Positions 14,711 through 27,130 of a stretch of 64,000 nt of DNA are shown piece by piece. A program made the translations under genes and the position numbers. Source of the DNA: Collybiopsis luxurians FD-317 M1 (lineage: Eukaryota > Basidiomycota > Agaricomycetes > Agaricales > Omphalotaceae); NCBI GenBank assembly GCA_000827265.1, contig KN834750.1, positions 496,001 to 560,000 of the forward strand, given 5' to 3'. Under the pieces are notes generated by a model that saw nothing but the letters and a program-made list of their open reading frames with translations, was not told where the DNA came from and did no database searches. How positions within the stretch are numbered: the first letter of the stretch is position 1; each line of letters starts with the position of its first letter.

Positions 14711-15025
14711 GGCTGGAGATGGAAAAGCTGCAAAGTCAACAAAAAAACTGATGGCTCGCTACAAATAAGCGCGCTGATGAGCGCTAGTAATAGTACATAT
14801 ACGAAGAAACTTTTTATCGCGAATGGCTTTGCTGGTGCGCAACCAGGCAGCTCACTCGCTTTCACTCAAAGTAAGTTATGAACTTACCGCTTACATTTCG
14901 AAATAATTAAAAAAGCGTAATTAAAGCAGTGCGCGTTCAAAAGCCTCAAGAAAAGCAAAAATTCAAAGTTGCATTGAAAGTGTTCCTCTAGACAGCCATG
15001 TAAAATGTATACACAGTCCAGAGAA
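14711..15025. other. Intergenic region upstream of rna1
   Basis: About 315 bp holding the presumed rna1 promoter and the 3' flank of the next minus-strand gene. It is AT-rich near 14890-14930. I see no defined motif. Confidence 0.4.
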
Positions 15026-15943
15026 TTATGAACTCTCATTACTCTTCTTTTCTTCCTTGACCTTTTCGTCGGTGCTCTTAGGAGACTCCGGGTCAGGTTC
15101 CTACCAGAACAAGTTGAAAATCGAACAACTCGGATATGGAAAGATGGTTTAGCACTTACAGTAGCTTTACCTCGAACTTGCCCTTGTTCGGTTGGGCCAG
15201 GCTCGTCCTTGGTACCTGCGGGTTCCTTGGGAACGGGCTCAGTATCCTTCTTGGCTTCTTCGGGAGGCTGGAGAGAAGGTGAATAAAATTTCGCTACTCG
15301 AAAGACACGGACGTACAGTAGCTGGAGCTTGAGTTTTTTCTTCAGGCTCGCTTTCCTTGGCGGCCTGGAAGGTAGTGCATGAAAAACGAGAGGAACAAAC
15401 GGCTAGTGCGTTTGACTTACCGAATCAGCTTTGGGAACGTCTTCAGCCTGGTAATGATGAGCGCAATAACAAATGGAGAGGCGCTTTACATACCTCAGCC
15501 TTGTGCACAGATTCTGTGACGTTAGCCTCTGTTCCTTCATCGTCCTTCATTTTAATGGGCTCCTGAGCCTTTGAGTCGTCTGCATGACTCTTGTCGTGTT
15601 TTTCGTGGTGGGAGTCATGAGGGGCGCTCTTCCTGGACGCAGGGGATAAGAGGTAGAGGAACTGGTTCAGCGGTGAGCTGAAATGACCTGCGAGCTTGTT
15701 GGGGATTAGGAATACGTACGGCAGGACCGAAAACAACAGCTGAGCCAATCTAATTGACCAGTTAGCGAAAAATGAGAGGATACGAAGGCCACGAACCATC
15801 CATGGCAGGTCAGAGCTTTTCTTGGCCGACTCAGTGGTGGAACTCATTGTACGACGGGAAGCTGAGAAGGTGTTGGACCTCGAGGATCGCGCAGAGGCGC
15901 GTAAGGAAGCAGCGAAAAGCTGCCTTGGAGCTCGAGAAGCCAT
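15026..15943 (-). CDS. Predicted small mitochondrial membrane protein, acidic/lysine-rich tail
   Basis: ATG is at 15943. The first residues (MASRAPRQLFAASLRASARS) are rich in Arg, Ser and Ala with almost no acid residues, as in a mitochondrial presequence. The unspliced frame is misleading: GT/AG introns at about 15799-15750 and 15719-15664 give DLPWMIGSAVVFGPA joined to FLYLLSPASRKSA, one hydrophobic segment. After this the protein is hydrophilic, with many Glu, Lys and Pro residues (EEKTQAP, KEPAGTKDEPGP), and ends NESS at 15026. Similar short proteins of unknown function occur in basidiomycetes. It diverges from the peroxin gene with 114 bp between ATGs. Confidence 0.6.
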
Positions 15944-16057
15944 GATTGTGAAAAGGGAAAAGGAAAATATTGAACCGCGGGTCGTCCGAAGTTACCCGTC
16001 AGTGACGTAGAAGACCGGGCCGCTGTGAATCCGACTGACTCTCCTCCAACTACTCCC

Positions 16058-18103
16058 ATGTCCACTCTCGATTACCTCTCTGTTCCCCATGCAGCCACTC
16101 GTCTTCACAATCAATCACAGTCTTCAAATAATTCCCAGTCCAACTCTATCAGGTCTGCACCAAAAATTAGGACCAGTCTTCCCAGACCACCTTCAGAATC
16201 AACCTCGGAGGGTCCTACCTCTCCCCTCAAAAGTTTTTCTTCCAGTTCTGCTTTCAACCTCCTCCCTCAGATCCTCCTTTCGTCCTCTGTGCCCTCCGTT
16301 TCTTCTTCGAGCTCTGATCCAGTCTCCTCGAACGACTCCAAATCAAACGCAGCTAGGAAACGGCTCAAGAATCACCTTCATCAGCCCGTGGTCTTGCTGT
16401 CCAACAGGGACCCCCTCTCTATCCAAATAACCACCGTAAATTTTAAGCGCTTCATTGAACGTGTGGGTCCAGTCTTTTGGCTACAAGACCGCATAGAAGA
16501 GATTGTGTTTTGGAAACGAGGACCGAAACTAACTGTTGCATGGTTGGCTGCCTATGGCTTGTTATGTGCATATCCATTTCACCTTCAAAACTTTCTTTAC
16601 TCAGCTTTTAACTAGGCTATTTTCCAAGACTTGTATTTGTATTACCCCAATGTATCCTCATTGCAATAATCCTCGCAAGTGTACATTACCCAATCCACAA
16701 ACCAATTCCTTCACCGTTGACCTTTTCGGAACCCGCTTCAGCCAAAGAACCTTTATCTGCTGCAGAGTCACCATTACCTGCATCTGTCGCGGAAGAGAGT
16801 GTAGATTGGCAAGCAAACATTCAGGCTATTCAGAATTTAATGGGATTCTAGTGCGTCGCTATGTTGTTACCTTGCCCATATTTAACCCCCTTCAAGTGCG
16901 GACCTTCACACGGCTCTCGTTCCTTACCTTGCCCACCTCTCACTTTCGCCAAATAATCCCCAACTATTCAAACCCAAGTCGCCATACACGCTCCCGCTCC
17001 TAACCATTCTCACCCTGACCCTACCGCTATCCATTCTTCTTGTTACGTCAACATTCTTCCCAACCAGACTTGTCTGCTTCTTATGTGGTGCAGGTCCGGT
17101 TTTTTCGCTGAATCCAGAGGTCCGTAGATGGCTCTCGGAGATCCTCACTCTATTCACATATCTTCGTCCGGACGTCCTTTATCCTTCCATTCAACTCCCT
17201 ATTCCTCCTATAATACGGAAAGTTTCCTCTCGCCTGTTCCACATCTCCCTCTCGTTACAGATAGTCATCGACGCTTATTCAATCGCTCTTCTGCGGAAGC
17301 GCTTTAAAATGTGGTTACAAAGGTCTATCGATGATAACAACCTATCGGACGAAGTTTGGAATAGCGAGATGCGGGAAGTTGAGCTTTGGGAGAACGAAAG
17401 GCTGAATCCTGGCGTCAATCCCACACCACCTTCTACGGGTATCACTACTTCGCCAACGGCAGCCAGGATCGCATTGCCCGCTCTGACCGATTCTAAAGAG
17501 GAGAGGAAGATGAATCAAACACCTGCCAGGCCACCGTTACCTCAACAACACCAGCGTTCCCGGAGCTCGTTTTTCGGGTCATCTTCTACTAGTGGATGGA
17601 GTAAATCGCATCTCAAGTCGAACGAAAGAGTAGCATGGACTAGAGGGCGAGACGGTTGGAGTGGGGTCGTTGGATTGGGGAACGATGGTGATGGGACAGT
17701 AAGGTTCGTCTGTACTGATTCTATCTCCTCATTTACCCTTCCTGACCGCGCATTCCGTTCCGCCGTTCAACGAATAGCAGTAATCTGACCTTCTCCCTTG
17801 CTCCAAACTGGGAATTTGTGCCCACCGAGGGGTGGAGAGCAGATTTAGTAGGATTTTGGGTAAAAGAGAAGGGAGACGATGATGATGAAGGGATGGTCCG
17901 TTCTGTACTCGGCGCAGACGAGAGTAGGTTTCGGTTGAGCTAATCATTTTTTCACTCGAAACTCATCTCTTTCTCTAGATGGCTGGGTCTACACAAACGA
18001 CGTATGGCTGGTTCCTGCCGACCATGCATATTCTGGAGCTGTAACACGAAGAAGAAGGTGGGTGAGAAGAATTTGGTACAATTCTCGAGCGTCGGAGCTG
18101 TAA
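16058..18103 (+). CDS. Pex24/Pex30-type peroxisomal membrane protein with dysferlin domain
   Basis: Integral peroxisomal (or ER-peroxisome contact) membrane protein of the Pex23/24/28-32 group, which regulates peroxisome size and number. The ATG is at 16058; the in-frame codon at 16025 is GTG. After a Ser/Pro-rich leader come RVGPVFWLQDRIEEIVFWKR and hydrophobic segments WLAAYGLLCYFPRLVFVLPQ (spliced at 16571/16615) and CILIAIILASV. The dysferlin-type C-terminus has WEFVPTEGWRADLVGFW (about 17810), GWVYTNDVW (about 17982) and VTRRRRWVRRIWYN (about 18040-18080). Low-complexity, Ser-rich linkers are typical of the family. Several introns are inferred in the middle part. Confidence 0.85.
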
Positions 18104-18323
18104 GATTCATGAAGCTGTGTACGAGCTAGTAGACTAAATGCCACTATGGTGCGCGCCCCGCCACATGTGGTCACGAATGTAATTTGAGCACGTGAAGTGA
18201 CCACCCGTATCTTTTGAGGCTATCATTGTGGACTGGAATTGGAATTGGCATTGTTGCCTCATGTTTTTGGCGATAAAAGCAAGGACTGGACTTGATTCCA
18301 TCTAACTACCGCCTTCTCTCACA

Positions 18324-19927
18324 ATGGATCGAAGAGTGTCATTCTCAACATCTGAGACTAACCCCCGTGTCAGTTTTGGCGCTATGTCCGACTCTTCAAG
18401 ACGATACGCGCCACACCATCGGAACTCGATCCCTGCACGCTCGATTATGCGCACCCCAAAGGTATATGCCCGTCATTCACTCGGTTCGTTATTCTTGTTT
18501 CAAACTCGATCTGTCCTATAACCTTATAAACGCCTTAGATCTTTCCTTCACTACTAACCTTGCCCCCAAAGATATCTCAAGTGAATGGATTTCACTTCAT
18601 CTCTTTCCATTCTGTCGTTAACCATGACCTGGCGCAGATACTCGGAGACGTCGCTCTTACCGCCCAATGCGACCAAGCAGTCCGGCACAACACTATGTGG
18701 GGGCACGCAGGCATGGTGAGTGCTTCGTTCTCATTTCTTGAAAGACGCCGCTTTCAACTGTCCTTAGGCCACTCTTCAAGTGTTCTTTCTGTTGCGCCAT
18801 TATCAGCGCCACGGCCTCGATCTCCCTCACACCAGAAGCGTCATTCATCTTCTGGAAACAGCTCTAGTAGCGCGTCTAGGCGTCCTGGTCGCAGCGCGTC
18901 TGTGCTATCTCAACCACAACAAGGCGGTCACAGGCGATCCCTGTCCGAAACTTTCAAAGCTTTGCTTGGATCGGACTCGCATGTACAGCCTTCCAAGTCT
19001 GTGTCTAGTCCTCGTATGCTGGCCCACCGAAGGAGCTCAAGTGTTGGCTCGTCTTTCGTGGTGGTTCAATCGCCTGCTAATGTTTACCCACGTGACCGCT
19101 CTACACCTCTTGAATCCAGCAACTCTGTCAACCGAGGCCATCCATCTCCATTTCCCAGTCCTCCCGTTCCTTCGTTTAATCTTCAGGACTTGGGATATGC
19201 ATTACCTACTGCCCATTCTATGACTCCTATGGCACCATCGCCACCTCACAACAGTTTCACAGAGTCTTCGCTCCATTGGTCATCTCTGCCCGAATCCGAT
19301 CCTTGGACACCATCACATTCATTCCTAGCTTCTCCGTTATCTGGACGTGTTCACATTCATTCAGAGCTGTTATCCAATGCTGGACATACGCTTCGATGGA
19401 ATATGATGCTGCCTCCACAGACGGCTCTAAGCGCTTTTAATGCCTCTCTGGATTTTCCATCTTCGGCCACGAAAGAACTCCTCCGCTCCCCGGCTTGTCC
19501 CGGTTCTGCAAAGATTACCATTGTCCCCGCGACCAACATTCCAGCTTTAGCATTATGGATGCAGCATTGGGGTGCTATTGAAGTCTATTCGTCAGACACG
19601 ACTTTCACAACGGACATTACTGTGTTCGAGGTTCTCAAATCTCTCTACACGTATTTCCAGCAAAGACTTTCTAGCCAAGCAATAATCGAGCTACCGGTCG
19701 AATCCAGACAACGGATCGCGCATGCGCGAGCAAGGAGGGTTGTTGTGGAAGGTCAGAGGGTGGGTCGAACAGAGTGGGATAAGCCCCCAAAGAGGGTAGA
19801 TGTATTGGCGCTGTGGTCCGTCTTTGGCGGACTTGATGTGAGGTATAGGCTCTGTCATGGGTGCACGAAGCTCGATGAGCCGGGTTGGAGAGTCGTTGAA
19901 TTGGAGTTGAAGCTGAAAAGCTTGTAG
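18324..19927 (+). CDS. DUF6699 domain protein
   Basis: The short first exon starts at 18324 (MDRRVSFSTSETNPRVSF). A small middle exon follows, with PPKISQ near 18565, then a long Ser/Pro-rich exon. The conserved part is C-terminal, about 19340-19910: RVHIHSELLSNAGHTLRWNM, SAKITIVPATNIPALAL, TVFEVLKSLYTYFQQRL and RVDVLALWSVFGGLDVRYRL. This is the DUF6699 pattern, an expanded family of unknown function in Agaricomycetes. The middle region is predicted disordered and includes RRSLSETFKALLG. The exact intron near 18714-18768 is uncertain because the frame stays open through it. Confidence 0.72.
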
Positions 19928-20448
19928 GGTGTAGGTTCCGGGCCACCAATGATTTGCAGGTAATATTGTATTCTGATAACTTATTTTCTAACGATTTTGT
20001 CATTCCCTTTTACGACGCCCTCACGACATTTATTATGCCTTCTGAAATTTGTACTACAAGCCAACCCCTGCATCTATACATCCATCTGTACCGTATTTAT
20101 TACCGACAAATTCTGCATCCCGACCCTGTAATCTTGTATCGTAGAGCTGCATAGCACTTGTGTATTTTTTGCAAAAAAAAATGTGTTCGAAGATGTTATT
20201 GAAGTCCTGTATGCCACTGCCCACCCCATGAGCGTACGCCTTCCGGTTTTCCTAATTCTATTTATGACCTCGATAGTGCTTTTGCTGTAAACAGACGGAT
20301 ACACGGAGCGGTTGAATTAGACGCCTCTACGCCTTGAATACATTCGCCTTGGCAAAAAGAATTTCCGCACAGGCTTTTCATCCAAATGGAGATGCATTTA
20401 GAGTACAGATGCATTTAGAGTACAGATGTGTCGAGTTGGGAATATTAT
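19928..20448. other. Convergent intergenic region with 17-bp direct repeat
   Basis: About 520 bp between the 3' ends of the DUF6699 gene and pot1. It contains a perfect 17-bp tandem duplication (unit GATGCATTTAGAGTACA) at 20391-20424, just past the pot1 stop. A poly-A run lies near 20173. Nothing else was seen. Confidence 0.5.
20391..20424. repeat. 17-bp x2 tandem repeat
   Basis: Two adjacent identical 17-bp units lie in the pot1 3' flank. Probably replication slippage. Confidence 0.7.
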
Positions 20449-23400
20449 TCAGGTACCGAGGTGCGAATAAGAATACAAGTGAAACTTCTTCTTTCCATTC
20501 TCTTCATAGCGGCATCCGTTAAAACAAAGAAGCGGAGTCTTTAGCTCGGTCTCTTTGCCTTCAAAATGGTCTTCCTGGTATTGAAGTATGTTTCCCGCGA
20601 ACGTTTCGAACCAACGTTGAAAGACGTCAAATGCTTCCCTATTTCGTCCGAGGTCAACGCGCGGCATTTCCTGCAGAAAAAGGGCCTATGTTGCAGGAAA
20701 AAATTATTGAGTAGAAGGAACAATGGTTGAGAGAGGATGCACTAACGTCGTCCCCGACCACAATGGGTAATTCATCATGTCTGTCGTCCGCGTCTTCTTC
20801 AATCCAAAGGTTGAAATGGTACCTGAATCCAACGAATTCATGGTCGGTGTCATTGCACGATATACAGGCTTGATACTTTGCAGAAATTCTGGAGGAATGT
20901 GTCTGTTTCAGATCTGCTGCGCGAAGTAGGTGATAGGACCTACGCGTTGCCACATTTCTTGCACCAGCGGTGAATGAAGTCCTGAAGTTTGCGAGGATGG
21001 GCCAAAGTGATTCGTGCCGGAATTTCGAACAAAACCTCGGACTCAGCATGGTTGCGGAGCTCTTCGATGGAGGTGCAGACGACAGGGTTCTCAAATGACC
21101 TAGAAGACTCGGGCGCGCTGGATTCCGCGCGACCAGCGGGTATGCCTGTCAATGAGGGTTCTATGGAGCGCGCTGAGTCTGTATCAGCAGCGATTGCCTG
21201 TTTAGCCAGAAAACTCCTTTTGCGCCTGGAAACGAGATGAGTATAGGGTCACATAAGTGACATGTCAGCATACTTTTGCAAGCCTTCCATCAACTTTTGG
21301 TGGCTCTCCAAGCCCCCATTGAGTCGCTTGATGAGTCGTTGCTCGCCACCCAGATCCCCGACATTTTCTCTGTTGATTAACTTCATGATCACTTTCAAAA
21401 ATACACAGACGTCCCCTGGTTCTAATTTCTTCCCTTTCTCGGCCTGAGAGTCGCGCAGGATCATCTTAAAGACCCGTTTCGGAAGATGATCGAGTTTGGC
21501 GTGCTTGAGGTCGATGTCGGCGAGCATATCATTCTCCGTATAGTCAGTTACGTAAACCTTCACGCTACTTGATGAATCAGTATATTGAACGAAAAGAACC
21601 TGCGAATCATGCGTTGTTCAATGACGAGAGTAAATGATGCTGAACTCAAACATTATACCTCGACGACGCAATTGAACCGGTTCCACATCCTTACATCTTC
21701 GATCGTGGTGTAGTCTAATTTATCCAAAGGCTCGTCTGTCTTATGTTTCGCGGCCCACTTGGCTTTTCGCCTGGAAATGGCTCGTCATCGCCAAAGTCGA
21801 AGATCTATTTTAGAAATGAAAACTTACTCTAACATAGATTTCAGAGTTAACGGAGGTGTAGCATCTTCGGGATCAAGCTTAGCGAACTTTGGCTCCTGTA
21901 TCTTTGCTTCATAGGTACCGTTATTTGCCAGACGAATTCTGATGTTTCGGAAACTGTAAATATCGCCAATCTCCATATTCGGCCCGTATTCAGCAGATCT
22001 GTCCCATAATTCAACCTTGAGTATGGAGTTAGAAAGCCCACGGGGACACCAGTTAGTTTCGTAGTTAGGACAGGATGAATTGGAAGTATAATCAGTGATA
22101 TAAATATCATAACAAGCGTCTCCGCGGTGTTTGTGGATGACCTATCAAGGAAGATGAAAACGAGGACATACTGAAAAAAGATATGAGCTTACTTCGGCAG
22201 TGCAATTGAAGTATCCGTTTGAGACAAGATTTGGATTTGCATCCTTGATAAGAAGATGAGGACGCGCGCTACGCTCTGGAGGAGGAGTCACAAGGTTCCC
22301 GATTTGGTGTGTTTGCCCCAAGGCTTTCTTTCGCTCCAATTCGATTGCATTCCACCACTCCCGTAGCTCCGAACAGTACTCGAGCAGTTTAGGATCGACA
22401 CTGTTGAAAAACGGGTTATGGCGATTGCCTCTGTCTGTAACAATGTCTTTGGGAACATCCGACGGTAATTCCCCGTGATGAAGTCGGCCGTCCGACCTGT
22501 ATAACGCCCATCTGAGTTTATCGTAATAGCCGACGAGATTTGGGTTCCCGTTATAACCACCACCCTGTTCATGAAATTAGAACCGATTCAAGCTGATGTC
22601 AAGATCAGATTACTTTGGCGTCTTTGAGGACAACAATATCACCGGCTTTGACTTTAGGCAACCAGTGACGGCTTACTTTGGAGAAGCAATTGGCTTTTAC
22701 AGAGTAGGACATGAGATGGGAATTGTCCGAAAGCATCCTATTGCTGGGATCCACCAGCTGGAGAGTACAGTTGAAATCTATTGACACTCAGTAATCGCTC
22801 ATAGAAACAGAACTTGTAGGGAAGTTTACCACCGCTCGCATTTTGTACAATCTCCGAGCCAGATAAAGCTATCGCCACAACATTGTATAAATGATTCTTT
22901 TGTGTGACCTTAGTTAGCGGCGTAATTGTCATCTATGTACTTGTTCAGCAAAAAAAGACCATAATATTAGAAGGAAAACTCACAGTCTCCCATTGGCGAC
23001 CTGCCTGCATACGAAGAGGATCCTTTGGAATATTACTTGACAGTTGAGCTCTCGTCGAGGAGACTGATGACCGCGAAGCAGGACCATGATAGTGCGATGT
23101 ACTGGCCGCAGTAATGTTAGATTTAGACTTGTTTTCAATCGAGGGCCCGCGTTGCTGGGGTGGCGGGCAGGAAGAAGCTTCCTTGTTCGGATCCTTTGGA
23201 ATATTACTTGCCAGTTGAACTTTCTTCGAGGAGACTGATGACCGCGAAGCAGGACCATGACTGTGCGATGTACTGGCTCCAGTAACGTTAGATTTAGATT
23301 TGGTTTCAATCGGGGGCCCGCGTTGCTGGGGTGGCTGACAGGAAGAAGCTTCCTTGTTCTCAAAATACGCCTTGGCTCTCAGAAGCTTCCGTTCTTTTTT

Positions 23401-24025
23401 GCTGAGTTTTGGAGGTGGGCATGAAGGGCTCGTATGCGGTACTAAGACTGGGGAGCGATCTGGCGGGACTTGCAACCCCTCAACGTCAGTGTTTGCGGAT
23501 TGTTGGACCAACGTCGCTGCAGAAGGAATGTTTTGGTACGTGAGACATAACGAGAAGCGAGTACTCACAATTCCAAAGATCCACCACAATTTGAGTCTTC
23601 GGGGACAGCATCTTCACCAAAACTCTGTCCGAAAACTTGAGAGTCGTGACAGGTACATTGGAGGAGGAACCACCAAGCAAAGTGCAATCTCGCAATGAGA
23701 TAAAAATCTCATTTTGAGATACAAACTCGAAATTTCGAAGTCGCAGCCTCCTCGCACAGTTTTTCCCAAAGATAACCTTTACTCGCTCCATTGTTTTGCT
23801 GTTCTCCGAGTATCCCATAGTAATCAGGATACTGATTGCCTTGTCCTCGTCATCTTCTATAGCATCGATGGTGCCAACAATGTATCCAGGCCTTCCATCT
23901 AGCTGGTCTCGGATAATTGAAGAGACATATCGTTGGCGCTCAGGAAAGTCAAATAGCTCGACGCCAGCAAAGTCGTATAAGTCTTTCTGACGCCTTCCGT
24001 GTCCCTCTGATATTTTGCGTTTCAT
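20449..24025 (-). CDS. pot1: Pot1 telomere single-strand-binding protein
   Basis: Shelterin protein that caps telomere 3' overhangs. The ATG is at 24025. The first exon encodes an OB-like segment (PGYIVGTIDAIEDDEDKAIS, KVIFGKNCARRLRLRNFEF). A basic, Ser/Pro-rich linker follows that contains two 57-residue repeats (about 23,010-23,360). The Pot1 OB1 begins TITPLTKVTQKNHLYNVVAI (22,930), with TLQLVDPSN and VKAGDIVVLKDAK. A second OB region has YDIYITDYTSNSSCP and ILKVELWDRSAEYGPNMEIG, and then KVYVTDYTENDMLADIDL (about 21,560). The C-terminal part carries WCKKC (about 20,965) and ACISC (about 20,865), matching the zinc cysteines of the split OB3, and ends HLYSYSHLGT. About twelve exons are inferred. 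Confidence 0.82.
23013..23360 (-). repeat. 171-bp coding tandem repeat in pot1 linker
   Basis: Two in-frame units, 171 bp apart (for example GGATCC at 23018 and 23189), each encode 57 residues beginning NKEASSC and ending NIPKDP. They differ at a few residues, so the duplication is not brand new. It lengthens the linker between the N-terminal OB-like segment and OB1. Confidence 0.85.
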
Positions 24026-24408
24026 GGAGAACGCGTCGGTAACGCGTAGAAGTTGAGATTATATTGATCCGTGGGAAATTTGTTTGTTTAACGCCCACGT
24101 GCTGATTTTCATGTGATAAGCGCTTCACGCTCTACTCTGCTCTACCGTACTGTTTACTAGATATCCCAAGTATCCCATTTTCGCCGATGAATGCAAAGAC
24201 TGAAAAGATGGGCACCTTGGATAAAGTCAGCTGCCGCAAGAATGGCCAAGATAAGAGCCACATGCTCATATTTCGCGGATGGTACTTGCGGCAGATGCGG
24301 CGGATAGCATTATGCATTTAATTAGTGGCCTTATCTATGTATCTGCCTCAGTGACCTATCTAATTGTGCAGAAATTTTCTGGTCGTCTCTGTCAATTGCG
24401 CCTTTACC
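24026..24408. other. Divergent promoter region pot1 / UNC93-like
   Basis: About 380 bp between two divergent genes. It includes CCCACGTGCTGA near 24092 (a CACGTG E-box) and GAAAATGTCACG-free AT-rich sequence. Promoter function is inferred only from position. Confidence 0.4.
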
Positions 24409-26564
24409 ATGACCATGGCGGACAGTGCAATCACTACCATCCCAGAGTTAAATCGTGACATCTCCGACAAACAAGAGGTAATGTCGTACCCTGTACATTG
24501 GTTCAGAAGCACGATCTTCCAGATCCTCGTTGTGGGAGGCGTCTTCTTCTGCGTACGTTTCTCCTATACTTTCCACCGCATTTTAATCACAGCTTGAATT
24601 CTAGGCACCTGTATGTCCAGTGTTACTTAGTTACTCTCAGGTACTAACGAATACATATTGCTGACTGGTTGTTACTACTAGGGGATGTATAACGCTCTAA
24701 CGTCTCTTGGGGCGGGTGGTCTAGCTACTCCTTGGTATGCCAACGCTACTTCTGCTGCTGGATATGGTAAGAAACCCGACTGTTGCCCAGAGCTGAATTT
24801 TGAGCTCCCGTGTGTCTAGTCTTCATGGCTTTCTTCTGTCTCATCGGTGGAATAATTGTGAGCAAGATTGGGGTCAGAGCCGCTCTACTTGTGCGCAAAT
24901 TTTCCGGTTATCATCCGAACAATTTTCTGAAGGTAGAAGCAGATTTCCAGCACAGGGGATATCATGTGGGTTCAATAGCCGTGCAGCCAGTCCTTGATAA
25001 TGATGAACTAATTTTACTAGCTACGCTGGAAGTTTGTATCTAAACTCCAAGAACGGAACACAGTGGTTCTTAATGTTGGGTAATTGCCTCTGAATATGCG
25101 AAGGGCTGCTTTGTTCATCCGATGCTCTTTGCAGGATCTATCCTGTCAGGGTGCACCGACGGATTAATGTACACGGTCGAGGGACCCATAATTACATGTA
25201 GGACTGAACCTTCTCCGATGTCTATCTCTACTTATGTCAAATTCCAGCGTATCCTGAACCACATCGCCGTGGACGTATGCTTGGATTATGGGTTTTCATG
25301 CGAAATGCGGCTCCGGTTATTGGCGGGGCTATCATATTTGGTCTCAATTCGTCATTGGACTCATCCGGCGGTGTATCCCTGAAGACCTATCTCGTTATTA
25401 TTGGCATTATGTGTGCGGGTCCCTTTATCGCCTTGCTACTCTCTTCGCCGGAAAAGGTACAACGTAAAGACGGCGTCAGAATCCAAATGCGCAAGGCCGG
25501 CTGGAGACAGACTTTCAGTGAATGGTATCGAGTCATCTGCTCTCCTGATGTATGTTTCGTCCAAAGAAAATTATTGCTGAATTGTACCCAACATGGTGTT
25601 CGCGGCTAGATCCTGCTTCTTTGCCCTTTGTTTTTTACTTCATGGTTCTACGGGTCGTACACCGGTCAGCATATACTATAGGCCATCGAGGTCAAAGTCT
25701 GACGATTATGAATGCAGGTACGCTCCAGACTCAGTACATGAATGTCCGCACGCGTGCACTTTGTGCTTTCATGATTCCTTGGGGAGACATTGCTGGAGGT
25801 TTCTTGATTGGGCACTTCCTTGATAACCAGCGGATGTCCATCAAGCAGCGTGCGAGATGGAGTTGGGTCGGCTTGATGGTGCTCAATTTGGCGCTCTGGT
25901 GAGTTTTCCCTTTTCCCAAACCGATCCCTCGTGTGCTACAAGATTCGTTTCCCGATCAGGATTTGGACGGCTGTCGTAACGAAGCAGCTCGAAGATGAAC
26001 AGCCTGTCATCGACTGGACCTCTGGGTCATTGTTCGGAAAGACTTTCATTCTCTTTGTGCTTTTCGATCTTGCGACTATGGCGACGCAGACAAGTTTGTA
26101 CTGGATCATTGGCCAGAGTTTGTGTTGCCTCAAATATTTCTATGAGAGTTCTTAATTCTTGATATGTCAGTGTCCGACGACTTCATCGCCCTATCGTACA
26201 TGACTGGAACTCTTCGTGGAGTCGAGTGTGCAGGCCAGGCCGTAGCATACGGTAATACTCACAGCTTAGTTGGACTTATGAAATCTTATAACTTGACGCA
26301 TATAGGAATCAAGTCCAGCAACACTACAGATTGGATATCGATTGGGTTGAATGTAGGATTAAGTGAGTGTCGAATATTCGAACCTCAGTGGTCGCTGATC
26401 TGCTCTTTCTTTTCATCTTGCCAGTCGTTTTTTCGCTGCCTTTCGCTTGGATAGTGATCCGTAAGATTGGCGTGGTCGAGTTTGAACAGATCAGCTTTAG
26501 CCATTTAGCGCATGCCGAAAAGTCCAGCGAGGAGAAGAGCATTGATGAAAAGGAATCTGCTTGA
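24409..26564 (+). CDS. UNC93-like major facilitator superfamily protein
   Basis: Polytopic membrane protein of the UNC93/DUF895 MFS branch, common in fungi and of unknown substrate. MTMADSAITTIPELN starts at 24409. The first membrane segment is STIFQILVVGGVFFCAPGMY (spliced near 24553/24682), then LTSLGAGGLATPWYANATSA. Further hydrophobic exons include VFMAFFCLIGGIIVSKIGVR, GSILSGCTDGLMYTVEGPII, NAAPVIGGAIIFGLNSSLD and LVIIGIMCAGPFIALLLSSP. The last exons give LLFLFILPVVFSLPFAWIVI and an acidic tail ending DEKESA at 26564. About ten introns are inferred. It is the last host gene before the mobile element. Confidence 0.83.
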
Positions 26565-26844
26565 ATATTTCTTATATCTCGACGACTTACATTTGCAGGG
26601 AATATTGTGAACTGTTTTATGGTAAAACAATATGATCAAGTTGGCTATACCGAGAATGAAATAAACAGATTGAACGATGAGATGTTTGAGCACTGCGAGC
26701 GAGAATAGTACTAATATGCACGAGTACTTCCTTGAGCTTCGAACTTGAAAGCGGGCAAAATGATTTATTTTGTTTTCGGATAATTTAAACGAGTACAAAT
26801 GGTTTGCGGGAAGCCCAATGTTGACATCGATCACACCAAGATCT
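26565..26844. other. 3' flank of UNC93-like gene up to element boundary
   Basis: About 280 bp, no gene recognised. It ends with CCAAGATCT (26836-26844), which recurs immediately outside the other end of the large element. Confidence 0.5.
26836..26844. repeat. Candidate target-site duplication, left copy
   Basis: CCAAGATCT, identical to 61935-61943. The bases inside it (26845-26857) match the other end only partly (GATAT shared), so the exact border is inferred. KDZ-type elements are recalled to make duplications of about 8 bp. Confidence 0.45.
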
Positions 26845-26857
26845 CAGATATGTCACT

Positions 26858-27130
26858 GACGGTATATTGATCAAAGTAACACAGCCCGCACCGTAAACGA
26901 GGCCAGCGGGCGGATGAAAACGGGTCTGCCGGCTGAACTTCAATGAGATGAGATAATCTGTATCAAATAACAATGTATTTAATAATCCGGGCTCAGTAGG
27001 CTGACAGTAGAAATACGATAGTAAACATTCACTGAGCATCATTATTAAACATTAGCATGGTGAGCAATCACCTCAGGCTCAATGAGGCTACAGTTAATTT
27101 TCATCTCAGCTTCAGCGAGGCTACAGTGAA
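26858..27130 (+). repeat. Left terminal inverted repeat, unique outer part
   Basis: Begins GACGGTATATTGATCAAAG and is the reverse complement of 61922 back to about 61655. Differences seen: a 6-bp GGGCTC insertion near 26980 and about four single-base changes. The high identity points to recent insertion or ongoing homogenisation. Confidence 0.92.
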
